This document shows positions 42,196 through 54,200 of a stretch of DNA of 64,000 nucleotides, one piece after another; position 1 is the first letter of the stretch, and each line of letters opens with the position of its first letter. A model generated the notes under the pieces. That model was not told the DNA's origin, ran no database searches, and saw only the letters and a list, made by a program, of their open reading frames with translations. Made by a program: the position numbers and the translations under genes. The stretch comes from Crossaster papposus (lineage: Eukaryota; Echinodermata; Asteroidea; Velatida; Solasteridae): positions 62,001-126,000 of the forward strand of contig JBAIAA010000076.1 in the NCBI GenBank assembly GCA_037893245.1, in the 5' to 3' direction.

Positions 42196-42998
42196 ATACA
42201 CCCTTCACATACACGGATTTTTCCAACTCGTGGTCAATCGCAAGCATCCGTAAATAACTCGCTGGTATCCGTAAATAATTCGTCACAACTCGCAACAACT
42301 CGCAGACACAAAAAAATCTTACGATTGTCCACGGTTTGAGTTTTCCGTAAATAACTCGTAAAAAGCTTGTAACAATCTGTAAGTATCGTAAACCACTCGC
42401 AACAACACGTAACCATCCGTAAACTGCTCGCAAAAATCCGTAAATGACTCGTACCAATTTTTTTAACAATTTGTTACGGTTAGTTTACGATTTGTTTACG
42501 GATTATTACGAGTGCTTACGTGTTGTTAACGATTTCATTCGGGTCGTGTTACGATGACTTTACGGATTGTTACAAGTTATTACGAGCACTTTACGTGTAG
42601 TTACGAGTACTTTAATAATAAATACGTATACTTTACGAATGATTGTACATGTACATTGAGATTTGCAGGATTTATATATTTTTTGACAACAAATCCTGAG
42701 GACTCGTAAATACTTGTAACTAACTCGTAAGTCGTAACTATTCGTAACAACACGTAAACAGGTCGTAAAATGCTCGTAAGTTGCTCGTAGTTATCCGTGA
42801 CAACTCGTAACAAATCGTGGAATTTTGACGTAAATACATGGCAATAACTCGTAATAATCCGTAATAAACCGTAAATAGCCCGTAATAACTCGTAACAACA
42901 CTTAAATCAGTCGTAAAACTGGCCAAATCGTAAGGATCTGTGAATCTGTGCGATCCGTAAAGACTCGTAAGAAAAATCCGTGTATGTGAAGGGAGTAT
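42196..42998. mobile_element. Inverted-repeat element filled with CGTAA-type repeats
   Basis: The ends ATACACCCTTCACATACACG and the complementary CGTGTATGTGAAGGG enclose ~800 bases dominated by ACTCGTAA / TTACGAGT motifs. The motif reads as CGTAA on the flanks and as TTACG in the middle (about 42460-42620). Confidence 0.75.
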
Positions 42999-44002
42999 CA
43001 GTAACCCAACGTCTCAAAGGAAACAATTTGGTTTACGTATATAATTATGTGCCTTTTCATATAATTTTAAAATTGCCCCTCCCCCACCCCCTCCTTTGTG
43101 GTCGCCATTGTGCTTGCGGAATATTCAGTTGTTTTCATGATTCTTTGTAGGTTTTAGGGAATAGGGGGGGGGGGGAGCGTTAGGTAAGAGTGTATATATG
43201 TATGGTGGTATATGCATGGTCTAACTTAGACCACCATATACCACCATATTAGACTCTAAGGGTAGTCCCTTGGTCTCATCATATCGTGCTGGGTATATTA
43301 CTGGGCTAAGCAAGCTTCAGGGTAATCATCAATTAATTCTTACTACTAGTAAAATATTCCCACAGACTTTTATGCAATTTATAAGCTGCAGCCAAGGAAT
43401 TCGGACATGGCCTATTTTTCAGAGGGGAAAACTATAATTAGTATTAGACACATTTTATCTTTACAGTTACACTGCAGTTGCCAATTTAGTCATTCTAATT
43501 GAGTTTCAGTTATTAATACAAAGCAGCAAACAGCGACATTTAGAGTGGTTTGTTAATTATTTTTGGCCTCAAATGAAATTCAATGAAATACATGTGAATC
43601 ATTTTCAAAATTTAATTCTTTAATAACACTTGCAATTGAGCCTGAGGTACATGTAAGATTAGGAATGTATTCCTACCTCAATGCACTTATAATAAAGGTT
43701 AAATTTATCCAAATCACTAGAAATAAACATGATGTCCATAAATTAAACGCAGATTAAACACCATCGCCTAGGTTTCCTGTCCGCTCCTTCTGCCATTTCG
43801 GAGCCCACCGTGCACACGGAGAAAACCGTGCCGGCGACTTTCTGATGCCGACTCGATCGTGCGAGTATCTCGGTACTTGCTACCTGACCTATTCTACACT
43901 AGCTGTCGTATGTGCGCGTGCGCGAAGAAAAGATTTCCTTCATTAACATACATAAATAGCGCATGCGCACTAGTTTTTTACCGTTTTCGGTAAAAAATTT
44001 TA

Positions 44003-44700
44003 CGTAATTCCAAAGACGTTGTTACGGACAGGATGGCGAGTGATGACACAGACATATAAACCTATAGACCGCCAGTCGTGTGCACAAAACCGTGATTTGC
44101 AAAGTATGGGCAAAACGACGCGTAGGCTGCACGGCATGCGCGTGTAGCTATAAAAAGCCAAGCGCGTATAATTACGCGTCTATCATGCAACGCACTTTGC
44201 ACGCGCGTTCATATAATTGTGTACACTATCTTTCGTTCGACGGGCAACGCACCGCGCGCTTTTTACGTTCTGTGCGCATACCGGGCAACGCGCTTGACAC
44301 AAAAATGGGCCTAAAACTTCTTTATTTTAGGGTATCAAGATTGACACTGGTTATGCTTAATCTACATGGTATATAGTATAGCCCTATGTAATTTTCTTTT
44401 AAATCGATAAATGGCTTCATATAATTATTTGACTGGAACAGTTCAGGTGTGTACAAATTCCCTATACCGAGGGCTAAATTTGCCCATAGTTGGTATTTTA
44501 GTCGGGCGCCGCGAAATCACGAAATCATCCTGTAGTTTTGAATAGGACCTGGCGGTCTATGTGTTTATATGTCTGTGAGTGATGATGGTTTGTCGCGATA
44601 GCGCCCTCTCGTGGCTGCGAATTAAGCAACGTCTTGCCCAAAGACTATTGCAAGCCCTGAAAAATACGGGTGAGCACTTTATTTACGAAGTCTTCACATT
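44003..44700. repeat. Right arm of the 3-kb inverted repeat, split by a MITE
   Basis: ACGTAATTCCAAAGACGTTG to GGCAAGACGTTGC-type sequence, complementary to 41560-41762, is interrupted by the element at 44047-44577. Confidence 0.6.
44039..44585. mobile_element. hAT-like MITE with 8-base target duplication
   Basis: The element 44047-44577 has ends CACAGACATATAAACC and the near-complement ATGTGTTTATATGTCTGTG. AGTGATGA flanks both sides. The inverted copy of the surrounding DNA at 41700 carries this octamer once with no insert, so the empty site is visible. Confidence 0.85.
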
Positions 44701-45005
44701 TTGTATGGAGGCCGTGTTCGAATTACTTGGCCGGCTGCGGCTTGAAATTATGCACGAGTCTATGGTAGCGGCTGCAGTCACATCTCATAGACTCGTGCGT
44801 AATATAAAGCCGCAGCCAAGTAATTCGGCCTACATGTACATGGGCTGTTTTCCAAACCCCAGATTTGTCTTCGCCGCGCCTGAGCTGGCTTCATTTATAC
44901 AGTTTAGCAATAGGCTGTAGCCGCCCGGAGACGGAACCAAAGCAAGGGGTTTGGAAAACGGCCTTGGTCTGGTACCTTCAAGCCACATCGTGTTGAGCTA
45001 CCGTA

Positions 45006-45018
45006 CGCGCATGCGTAG
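45006..45018. promoter_or_regulatory. NRF-1-like site upstream of SPATA18
   Basis: CGCGCATGCGTA fits the NRF-1 consensus YGCGCAYGCGCR with one mismatch, ~115 bases before the start codon in a CpG-rich stretch. NRF-1 drives many mitochondrial genes in animals; use here is inference. Confidence 0.35.
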
Positions 45019-45132
45019 CGTACTGTGACAAGCGCCGCGCCGACTGAGCTATAGCTAGCTGCTGATCCGAGTCCTGACGTACAGTATCAGGCCGGGCTCG
45101 AGTACGAACGCTTACGCCGGTACTGTCAAAAA

Positions 45133-45219
45133 ATGGCTGAATCGCTGCGAAGATTAGTAAAGACTGGAGGCTTCAGTACCCTACAGGATAAACTTGACCA
45201 GTGGAGTGACAATTATTTG
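45133..45219 (+). CDS. SPATA18: SPATA18 exon 1
   Basis: Residues 1-29, MAESLRRLVK ... LDQWSDNYL. The donor TTTG/GTTGGT is weak but gives phase 0, needed for exon 2. The open frame continues into intron and a LINE, which would mislead a gene finder. Confidence 0.85.
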
Positions 45220-48200
45220 GTTGGTATTTCAAGTTCGTTAATCGTTGGCGCGCTGATCATGCAGTGCCACACCGCGGAAAATGGGTTGTCATGGCAATGG
45301 GGACGCTTGCCCTTTAATTTAGGCTTCATCCAGAAACTTGGAGTTATAAATAGGTTGCGTCAGTTTGTTGACAAGTTCACTCTCCAAATTTTGTACAATA
45401 CACTTGTTCTCCCACACATTGGGTCAAATACTCACGAGAAGTATCTTAAAAGGATTCAAATTCTTCAGAATCGTGCAGCTAGAATGGTTTTGGGATGTCA
45501 AATTAGAGATATTCATACTGAGGATTTATATAAGAAACTTGGCTGGATGACAGTTCGCCAACGCAATTTGTATTTCAATGCTAATTTAATGTACACTGTG
45601 TTAATGGTTTAGGACCACAATATTTAACTACTAAGATTCAATCTCATATTGGTGTTCATACTCACAATACTCGTCACAATTCCCAAAATAATATTGCCTT
45701 CAACGTTGTTAACTCGGATTCCGGTAAACGAATGTTCCAATATTCAGGTGGTCAGATTTGGAATGATTTACCCCTTATACTCAAACAGTCTCCATCCTTG
45801 ATGACCTTCAAACTAAACCTAAAAAAACACATTTTAACTTAAATTTATCATATTTGTGTAGTCTGTTTGCATCTGTCATGTATTTCTATTTGTTTGATTA
45901 CATGCTTGGGCCTTGGAGACTGTTGTCTTTTTTATTTTTGATGACTAATGCGGCACTTCCCGAGTTTTACTTGCATGTACTGTGTGGCTATATCTGCTGC
46001 ATGGTACATGATTAGACCCAAGCATGTATCTGTATCTGCACTTTCTGCATCATTTTTAATTTTTAAAAAATGATTCAACCGGTTCAAACTATGTTTGTAT
46101 CCATTTTTAATCTATGTGTTTCTTAATCTATCAATTTTTAAATAGGCTCTAATATTTCAAATTATTTAAAATAATTTATTTATGAAATGGTATAGTGATC
46201 AGTAATTCTTATAATTAGAGGGCTCCTTTGGAAAGCAGTTTGTTAACTGAAAAGGACTACCCTCTTTAAAGATTACAATAAATAAATAAATCCATAAACT
46301 GTGTAGGCTATGGCCAGGCTCTCAAAGTCAAAGAAAGCTTAAAGGTAGTATACACCATTTGCAGATATCGAAAATATTTACCACCGAATTATTAAGAAAT
46401 ATCTTACTCAATTGAAAGTAAATAATGATTCCAGGCCTTCAGCAAAAGGATTGCACTAGATATCCTGAATTTATTCGAAAAAAAATGAATTTTATAAAGA
46501 AAAATTCGCTCTCGCCGGACGGCAATCGCGAAAAAACAAAGATAACATAAGAATAACTGATCGACCCCGGTTGAAAACAAACGATGTTTTTCGTGCTTTT
46601 CTCGGCATCCATGATTGTAAAACTTTGGAAAAGTCAGTTAAACGATATTTACTATGAAATACAACCCCCCAAATCTACCCATTCATGATAATTCAAGCAA
46701 TTACCAATGGTGTCTTTAAAGATGATATAAAATATGGGAATGTTATATGTGATATGTGATAGGTGGACTTGGGGCGCGCTTGGGATTTCTCTTTTTGTGT
46801 TGGGTATAAAATTATAGGTAAGCTAGGTAGGGCGCTCTCCGTGTTTTAATAAAAATATTCATTTAATTTGTTGCTTTTTTATCTGATGACTCAAACTTGT
46901 AATCCTATGCAGGTGAATACATGTGATGAAAATGTTAATCGATCCTGTGAGTTGATTGAGTTATCATCGCGTCTGCAAGGCCAACTCTTCCTAATTCTAA
47001 ATCTCTCGGCAGCAGAAGGCAAGATTATTTAAATTAAATTTTAATTCTTTGGATTGGCTAGCACAGTAAACCTTATTTTAACCAGTTCGCGCCGGGATTA
47101 TAAGGTTGTTTCACGTTCCGCGGCCATCTTGGATTCAGTGCAAAAAGAGGTACCCGGATGATAGCGTGTTTATATGGGTGTTCCCCTCTTACGTGTAGTA
47201 GGCCTACAGAGGGCGCTCTACTGAGCATGCGCAACTGGAACGTTGAAACAACCTTATTTTAACATCGCCGAGCCGACGGCCGGTATTATTTTTAACGAAA
47301 CTCGATCCGAAGCAGGTTCTGGCTGATAGTACCGGGAAGCACACCCACGCATTATCGGCCTTGCGCGCTGCCGACATACATTTCCGAACTTGAACTTGGC
47401 GTGTTTATGCGTCATCCGTTTTGAATTTTGGAAAATGTTTGCGTTTATATACGCCATCCAGCGCGACTGGTTAAAAACATCACCCAGTATAACTGCAAAA
47501 GTTACTATGTGCCATGTGGTTTGTAAAGTTGGTTACGGGTACTTGATTCCATAATCTTGAATCGGTTCCTGACATCAACATTCGGGTATTTGAGTACCCG
47601 GTTCCGATGCACAGCCCTATGGCAAAGAAAACGGACAATTAGCATTGTAATTCCTCCAACTTCTGACTATATGTTTCATTTTTGTAATGACTACATATAC
47701 AGGTGGTATATATGGTGGATGTGACGCACTGAAGAATCGTCTGTTGCCATGGTTAACTCAAGGTTTTACATCAAGCAATGCAACCACAGACCTGAGTTTA
47801 GACATGATGGCTGATGTTGCCAAGAAAGACAGAGCTTTGTCTAAGATGAGAGCAGATTTTGAAGCTCAGTTACAAGACCTAGAGGAGGACCTGAATACCT
47901 CCAGGGATGTCTCAGATTCACTCAAACTAGAGTAAGTTTGTTTACTTTTGAATCTTTCTTGTTCAGTTTTTATGCTATTTTGCTAGATATCAACACTGAT
48001 TCTGTGACTGATAGCGTTGGATAATATTTCTTGCCAAAAGAGCTTAACTATACTTACCTTAAAAAACATAACTCTTTTTCAGTGGCTCACCTGTTTAATG
48101 TCTAATTTAATTCTTTTTATGAAAGCCGGTCGCACAGAATAACAACCATTGTTGCATTATGTTTGGAAATTAAGTGTTAAGCAATTGATTTCCTGTTCAT

Positions 48201-51200
48201 GAATAGCTTTAAGGCAATGCTTTAGACACATTTTCCTCTTCATTTCCAGTTCCACATGTACTTCAAAATATGCATTGAAAATTAAAAGTCCCAGAGCATC
48301 TGACACAATACCAATATTAAAAAGGTTGTTTGTGCATAATTAATCCAGCAGGTGGAACTCTTAAACACCTGCCATTAGTCTGAAACCAATTAAGGTTATT
48401 AAGAGGCACGTGATAACTACAACATATTCTAAAGGAAATAGGACATTTTATAAAAAGAAATAGGCAGCTGAAAGTTTTTTGCTGATTGGAATTGTAAATT
48501 CGAATGTAGTGATGTGTTCATCATCAAATATGCTGGGACTAAAATATGAAGCCGTTGTTTATTCCTCTTGTTTTCTCAAAATAAGAATTTATCATAAAAA
48601 GGTTGTGCAAGAAAAGTAAATACAAAATATGTGGAATTGAAAGTTTATTAACCCTTCTACTATGAGACTTCTTTATGTCAAGTCAGTGGTACACGCCAAA
48701 TCACTCCAGCTGCAGTGCGTTGAACAATTCTTTCCATGTACAGTGTACAATGAATTGCACTTTTGTAGTTGGTGAATAGGCACGTGGCTTTGCTTGTCAG
48801 TGTGATACATAACATGGTAGACTCAGCATGACCTAGTTGACCTGCAATTTACTGTGATGGCATTCCTTGGAGTAATTTGAAGTGTAATGTAAAAACTATA
48901 GGGCTTTTTTGGGGGGCCACTGTTGAAGTGCTTTGGAGTGCAAACAAGAGCAAGCTATATGCACAGACGAGACCCACAAAAGTTAGAAGAAACATAAAAG
49001 TAAACCGACGTAATCGGGAAACGGGTTATGGATGACCTTCAAGTGTTTCAGATTTGTTATTTTGTGTGTGTTTCTATTCAAAGATTGCAACAAACAAAAT
49101 CTAAGCTGGAGGAGGAGCGTTCTGCATCCATGGGAGAGGCAATACTGAATGAAGAAGATACAATCAGACTTAACTCTAGGTAAATCAAACAAATCCAGTA
49201 TAGATCAGGTATAAGTTGGATCAGTAGCAGATTGTTTATGAATCTATGAGGACTAAAGTGAGCCATGTTTGCTTTGTCCTGCAATAATCAATTGTATTCC
49301 TTATATTGTTGTCAATGTATGGGATTTGTTGAGCTAGAAATGACAAAGGGATGCGTGACCATCTATCTATTGTGGTTTCATGTAAACATGGTAAACTGAT
49401 TTTTGCAAATTTTCAACTGAATAAGCATGAACCCACAAGGTATTTGTTACTTAGAGGGATGATTATGCTGCGTTCCAATCGCGTCGTGTTTATCGTGTTC
49501 ACCGTGTTCACCGTGAATTTCTCCATGTTAACGAGTAGGTTGCATTCCAAGACGCACGCGCACAGTCGAGTTAGTCGTGCGGTAAGGACATTCTTTATCG
49601 CACAAAAACTCGTACGTGAACGAACACGCATGCGCGAGTATTTCATTCGTTATGAAGTCGTGAACATGGAGAAAACAATTCCACCTCAAGTTCACGACTG
49701 GTGAACACGAGTTACCGGGCAATTAGAACGCCATTATACGACTCGTGAACTCGTGAACACGATAAAAACGACGCGATTGGAACGCAGCATATGTGACATA
49801 CTTACTGCATTTCTACTTCTTGGGGAGCCCTCAGTTTGACTGTTGTCCTGCTAACTGTAAGGGATAGTACCGTGAGGGTGCAGGCATCTAGCATTGAATT
49901 CTGCCCTCTACCCTTTTGATTTTTACATTACTGCTATTTCTTATGTTTTAATTATTCATAATAATAGCGTCAAAGCCCTGAAGGATGAGCTTGATGTGTA
50001 CAAGTCTCGCGTTGGTGTTCTGGAGAGCTATGAGATTGAAGCTCGTAGATTGAGAGAAGATGTCAACTTATTGAGAGAAGAGAAGGCCGTTCTAACAGGG
50101 AGGTAGGTGAACTTTGTCTATTGTGCAAATTGAGATAGATTTCTTTGTGAGTAGTTCATCCATTGCATTCAAACAGTTTATTCTTGGTATAAATCACAGG
50201 TTGCAGTACGTAGAATGCCATGGACCAGTGGTTACCGTGTTTGACTCTTGTACGATGGTTCGTGGGTTCGAACCCTGCCAGGAACATTGTGTTTGTGCAC
50301 TTTGGCAAGACACTCGACTACAATTGCCTCTCTCCACCCAGGAGTATAAATTGGTACCTGGAGAGTCGAGGCTAATTGAGCGCCAATATCGGCAGCCGCA
50401 TGGTCTAGAGCCTGATGCACAGAGTAATAATTGTAAAGCACTTTGAGACTGTTGATAAGCCTGCCAATTAGTTCCCAACTGTTCAATTCCCTTAGTCAGA
50501 TTTTCTTGTTCTTGATGATTTTGCTTTTTGCAAGATAAATTATCGTCCCTGCCTCCTTCTAGCCCAGTAAGCTACTGTTTCAGTCAGTAGTGATGTTGAG
50601 TTTTAACTACTTTGATTTCTTGTTCTTGATGATTCCTATCTTGCTAGGATGGATTATCTGACATCGCCCCTCTATCCTTCTAGCCCACAGTCTACTGTTT
50701 CAGTACTGATGTTGAGTTTTAACTACTTTGATTTTCTTGTTCTTGATGATTCCTATCTTGCTAGGATGGATTATCTGACATCGCCCCTCTATCCTTCTAG
50801 CCCACAGTCTACTATTTCAGTACTGATGTTGAGTTTTAACTACTTTGATTTCTTGTTCTTGATGATTTATATCTTGCCAGGATGGATTATCTGACATCGC
50901 CCCTCTACCCTTCTAGCCCACAGTCTACTGTTTCAGTACTGATGTTGAGTTTTAACTACTTTGATTTCTTGTTCTTGATGATTCCTATCTTGCTAGGATG
51001 GATTATCTGACATCGCCCCTCTATATCCTTCTAGCCCACAGTCTACTGTTTCAGTACTGATGTTGAGTTTTAACTACTTTGATTTTCTTGTTCTTGATGA
51101 TTCCTATCTTGCTAGGATGGATTATCTGACATCGCCCCTCTATCCTTCTAGCCCACAGTCTACTGTTTCAGTACTGATGTTGAGTTTTAACTACTTTGAT

Positions 51201-54200
51201 TTCTTGTTCTTGATGATTTATATCTTGCTAGGATGGATTATCTGACATCGCTCCTCTATCCTTCTAGCCCACAGTCTACTGTTTCAGTACTGATGTTGAG
51301 TTTTAACTACTTTGATTTCTTGTTCTTGATGATTTATATCTTGCTAGGATGGATTATCTGACATCGCCCCTCTATCCTTCTAGCCCACAGTCTACTGTTT
51401 CAGTACTGATGTTGAGTTTTAACTACTTTGATTTCTTGTTCTTGATGATTTATATCTTGCTAGGATGGATTATCTGACATCGCCCCTCTATCCTTCTAGC
51501 CCACAGTCTACTGTTTCAGTACTGATGTTGAGTTTTAACTACTTTGATTTTCTTGTTCTTGATGATTCCTATCTTGCTAGGATGGATTATCTGACATCGC
51601 CCCTCTATATCCTTCTAGCCCACAGTCTACTGTTTCAGTACTGATGTTGAGTTTTAACTACTTTGATTTTCTTGTTCTTGATGATTCCTATCTTGCTAGG
51701 ATGGATTATCTGACATCGCCCCTCTATCCTTCTAGCCCACAGTCTACTGTTTCAGTACTGATGTTGAGTTTTAACTACTTTGATTTTCTTGTTCTTGATG
51801 ATTCCTATCTTGCTAGGATGGATTATCTGACATCGCCCCTCTATATCCTTCTAGCCCACAGTCTACTGTTTCAGTACTGATGTTGAGTTTTAACTACTTT
51901 GATTTTCTTGTTCTTGATGATTCCTATCTTGCTAGGATGGATTATCTGACATCGCCCCTCTATCCTTCTAGCCCCGTCAGCCCACGTTCTACTCTTTCAG
52001 TGAGTAGTGATGTCGTGCAGCGTGTACGTCTGTCTCATCTGGTTACTCGTTTTGGTGAGATGTTCTCGCGTGATCGTATGGATGCCATGGATATCCTTCG
52101 TACATTGTCTGATGATCATGACATCAATCAACAAATTGTCTTCGCATGTGCTGAGGTAATTACATTTATGTAGTTAGCGCTTCAACAAAGGCAATAATTT
52201 GACATTTGATGGTAACAGCGAAGTTGTACAATGATGTTGACTTCAACTATATATGGCAAGTTAGGTAACATCATAATGTATGTTTTCCCCATAGAGCTAT
52301 ATTGAATTACTAGAGATCTAGCTCGATGTACAAAGTGATGCCCGCTGGGCGCATCCATGTGCACAAACCTTTGAAAAACTCGAAACTTTGTACGGCTTTT
52401 GTTGGCTATTTGCATATCTGCGTTTGCGTTACTGAACCCGATACGCTTAAAACTGAAACGCACGATCAACAAATGAGCGTTTCATTTTTTGTCTGCGCAA
52501 GCAGCACAAATCATTCACGTGTGCGTATGTATCTGCTGCAGATGACTTTTATTTTTGCGCGTAAGTTGTTTGCGTCTGTTCTACTTACACGCGCGTTGCA
52601 TTTAGAGTACACTGTCAACATTCAATTCATCTATTTTTATTGTGTTCTACAACACGCACATGAATAAACAAATTCTGCGTACAGGATGGATTCGATCTCC
52701 GCACGAAAAAAATGAGGAGTTAGCGCTCTAGTAATTAGTCTAGGGTTCTCTCACTGTTTGTAAAGTATTGGAGGCTTACAGAGCAAGGAATGATAGAGGT
52801 AAAAGTGGGCCTATTCTCATCGCCAATATTTAGTGATCACAAATACAAACAGATCAACAATACAATTCTTATCATGCACAAATCAGTGTGGTGATAACTC
52901 ATCATCTATGCCCACATGAGGGCGCACTACAGACAAAACATGGGTTAAATTGCTTCACAAGTATAGTTAATTTTTATCTAGTTATGTCTTGTTTCATTAA
53001 CCCTAACCCCCTAGGCCTTACTTTGGGCTAAAGAACGGCATACTACAGAATACTACTTAGTATTTTGTAGCATTGGGTCTCTCCGTGACTGATGATTGGG
53101 TGTGTACTGACAGAGTACAGATACTGCCAACTACAAAATACTAATAGTGGCAATACAGGTCAGTAATACTTACCTGGCAAAAAATGCAGTAGTCAAGCCT
53201 TGACCCAATGCTGTGTCCCAAGTGACAATTTTTGCTGTAGAGTTGAGAACACCCTACACAGCATACATGGGCCATGCACACTCGGCAAGCAGAGGGACCC
53301 AATGCTAATTGGGGTGAAGTACCAAATACTAAAAATTACTACAGGCATTGCACACAAGTCAGTGAGAGTACTGCATACTACTCCTTACTACTAGTAGTAA
53401 AAAGAAGCATTAGGTAGGGTTAGGGTTAAAGAATTTGAGAATGCTATATTGCGATAAAGCATCCAAAAGTGCCCCGTATGAGACATTGGAACAGTGAGCA
53501 TTTTGTTTTACATTTATGTGTACATGTAGTAACAATTATGGTCTCTTCATTCATATTTTCTTTATTTTGCATTATGCTTGCCTCTTTCTTTCCAGGAGGC
53601 CTTTCATTGTGCTAAGAAAGCCTACCGTTTGTATCGTGGTAAGGTCCGTAGTACACTGCAACTCACTCACACTGGACCAGAAACCCTGGAAGAAGCTGTG
53701 CAGAACTACATCAATAAGAATGGACAGCTACTTGATGTTCATAGCATTGTACAGGTAGTCAATTAGACCCGACTGAAATGATGGAAAAACAGACCCAACC
53801 CAATCTGAAGACGGTTTTGGGACAGGTCAAATTCGATTTTGGGTCGGTTTCAGACAACATTACACTGAAACAAGACAATCTGATTTGTTCACAGTAAAAG
53901 GTTAGCGGGGTTACACCTACAGGCATTTCATAGGAACACATAGGTGTATGAACAAACGAATGTACACAGGGTACAAAATTTAGAAACAAAGTCATTAAAG
54001 TGCTTACCAATAGCACTATTTTAAATTACTATTCATTAAAAATCTTGTGGTATTCCTTCTTCAACTGTAAACTCTTTGCAATTTCTGTGAACTACCAAAT
54101 CCAAGTTCAGTATATATATGTGACCTGTCATCACAAAATGAGCGTAAAGTCGGCAAAATCAAAAATTGAGATATGGGTATTTCTAAATTCTGTGGAAACA

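Larger units (their letters stand above)
35600..45132. other. Intergenic region between PGRMC and SPATA18
   Basis: No coding exon is recognised. It contains the PGRMC 3' UTR of unknown length, MITEs, a large palindrome (36592-37837), the CGTAA element (42196-42998), a hAT-like MITE (44047-44577) and the presumed SPATA18 promoter near 45000. Confidence 0.6.

Noticed and set aside
42194-42469. Minus-strand frames of 60-91 codons
   Set aside because: They arise from the CGTAA repeat, which lacks stops in some frames.
49351-49704. 117-codon frame between SPATA18 exons 4 and 5
   Set aside because: It overlaps a clear inverted-repeat element, and antisense frames of similar length exist in the same place.
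50649-51880. Open frames starting MDYLTSPLYPSSP inside the array
   Set aside because: They read across copies of the exon 6 acceptor into intron-like spacer. Only the last copy joins the real exon.
50520-51935. CRISPR-like regular repeats
   Set aside because: Units are contiguous without unique spacers and the DNA is eukaryotic, so these are minisatellites.
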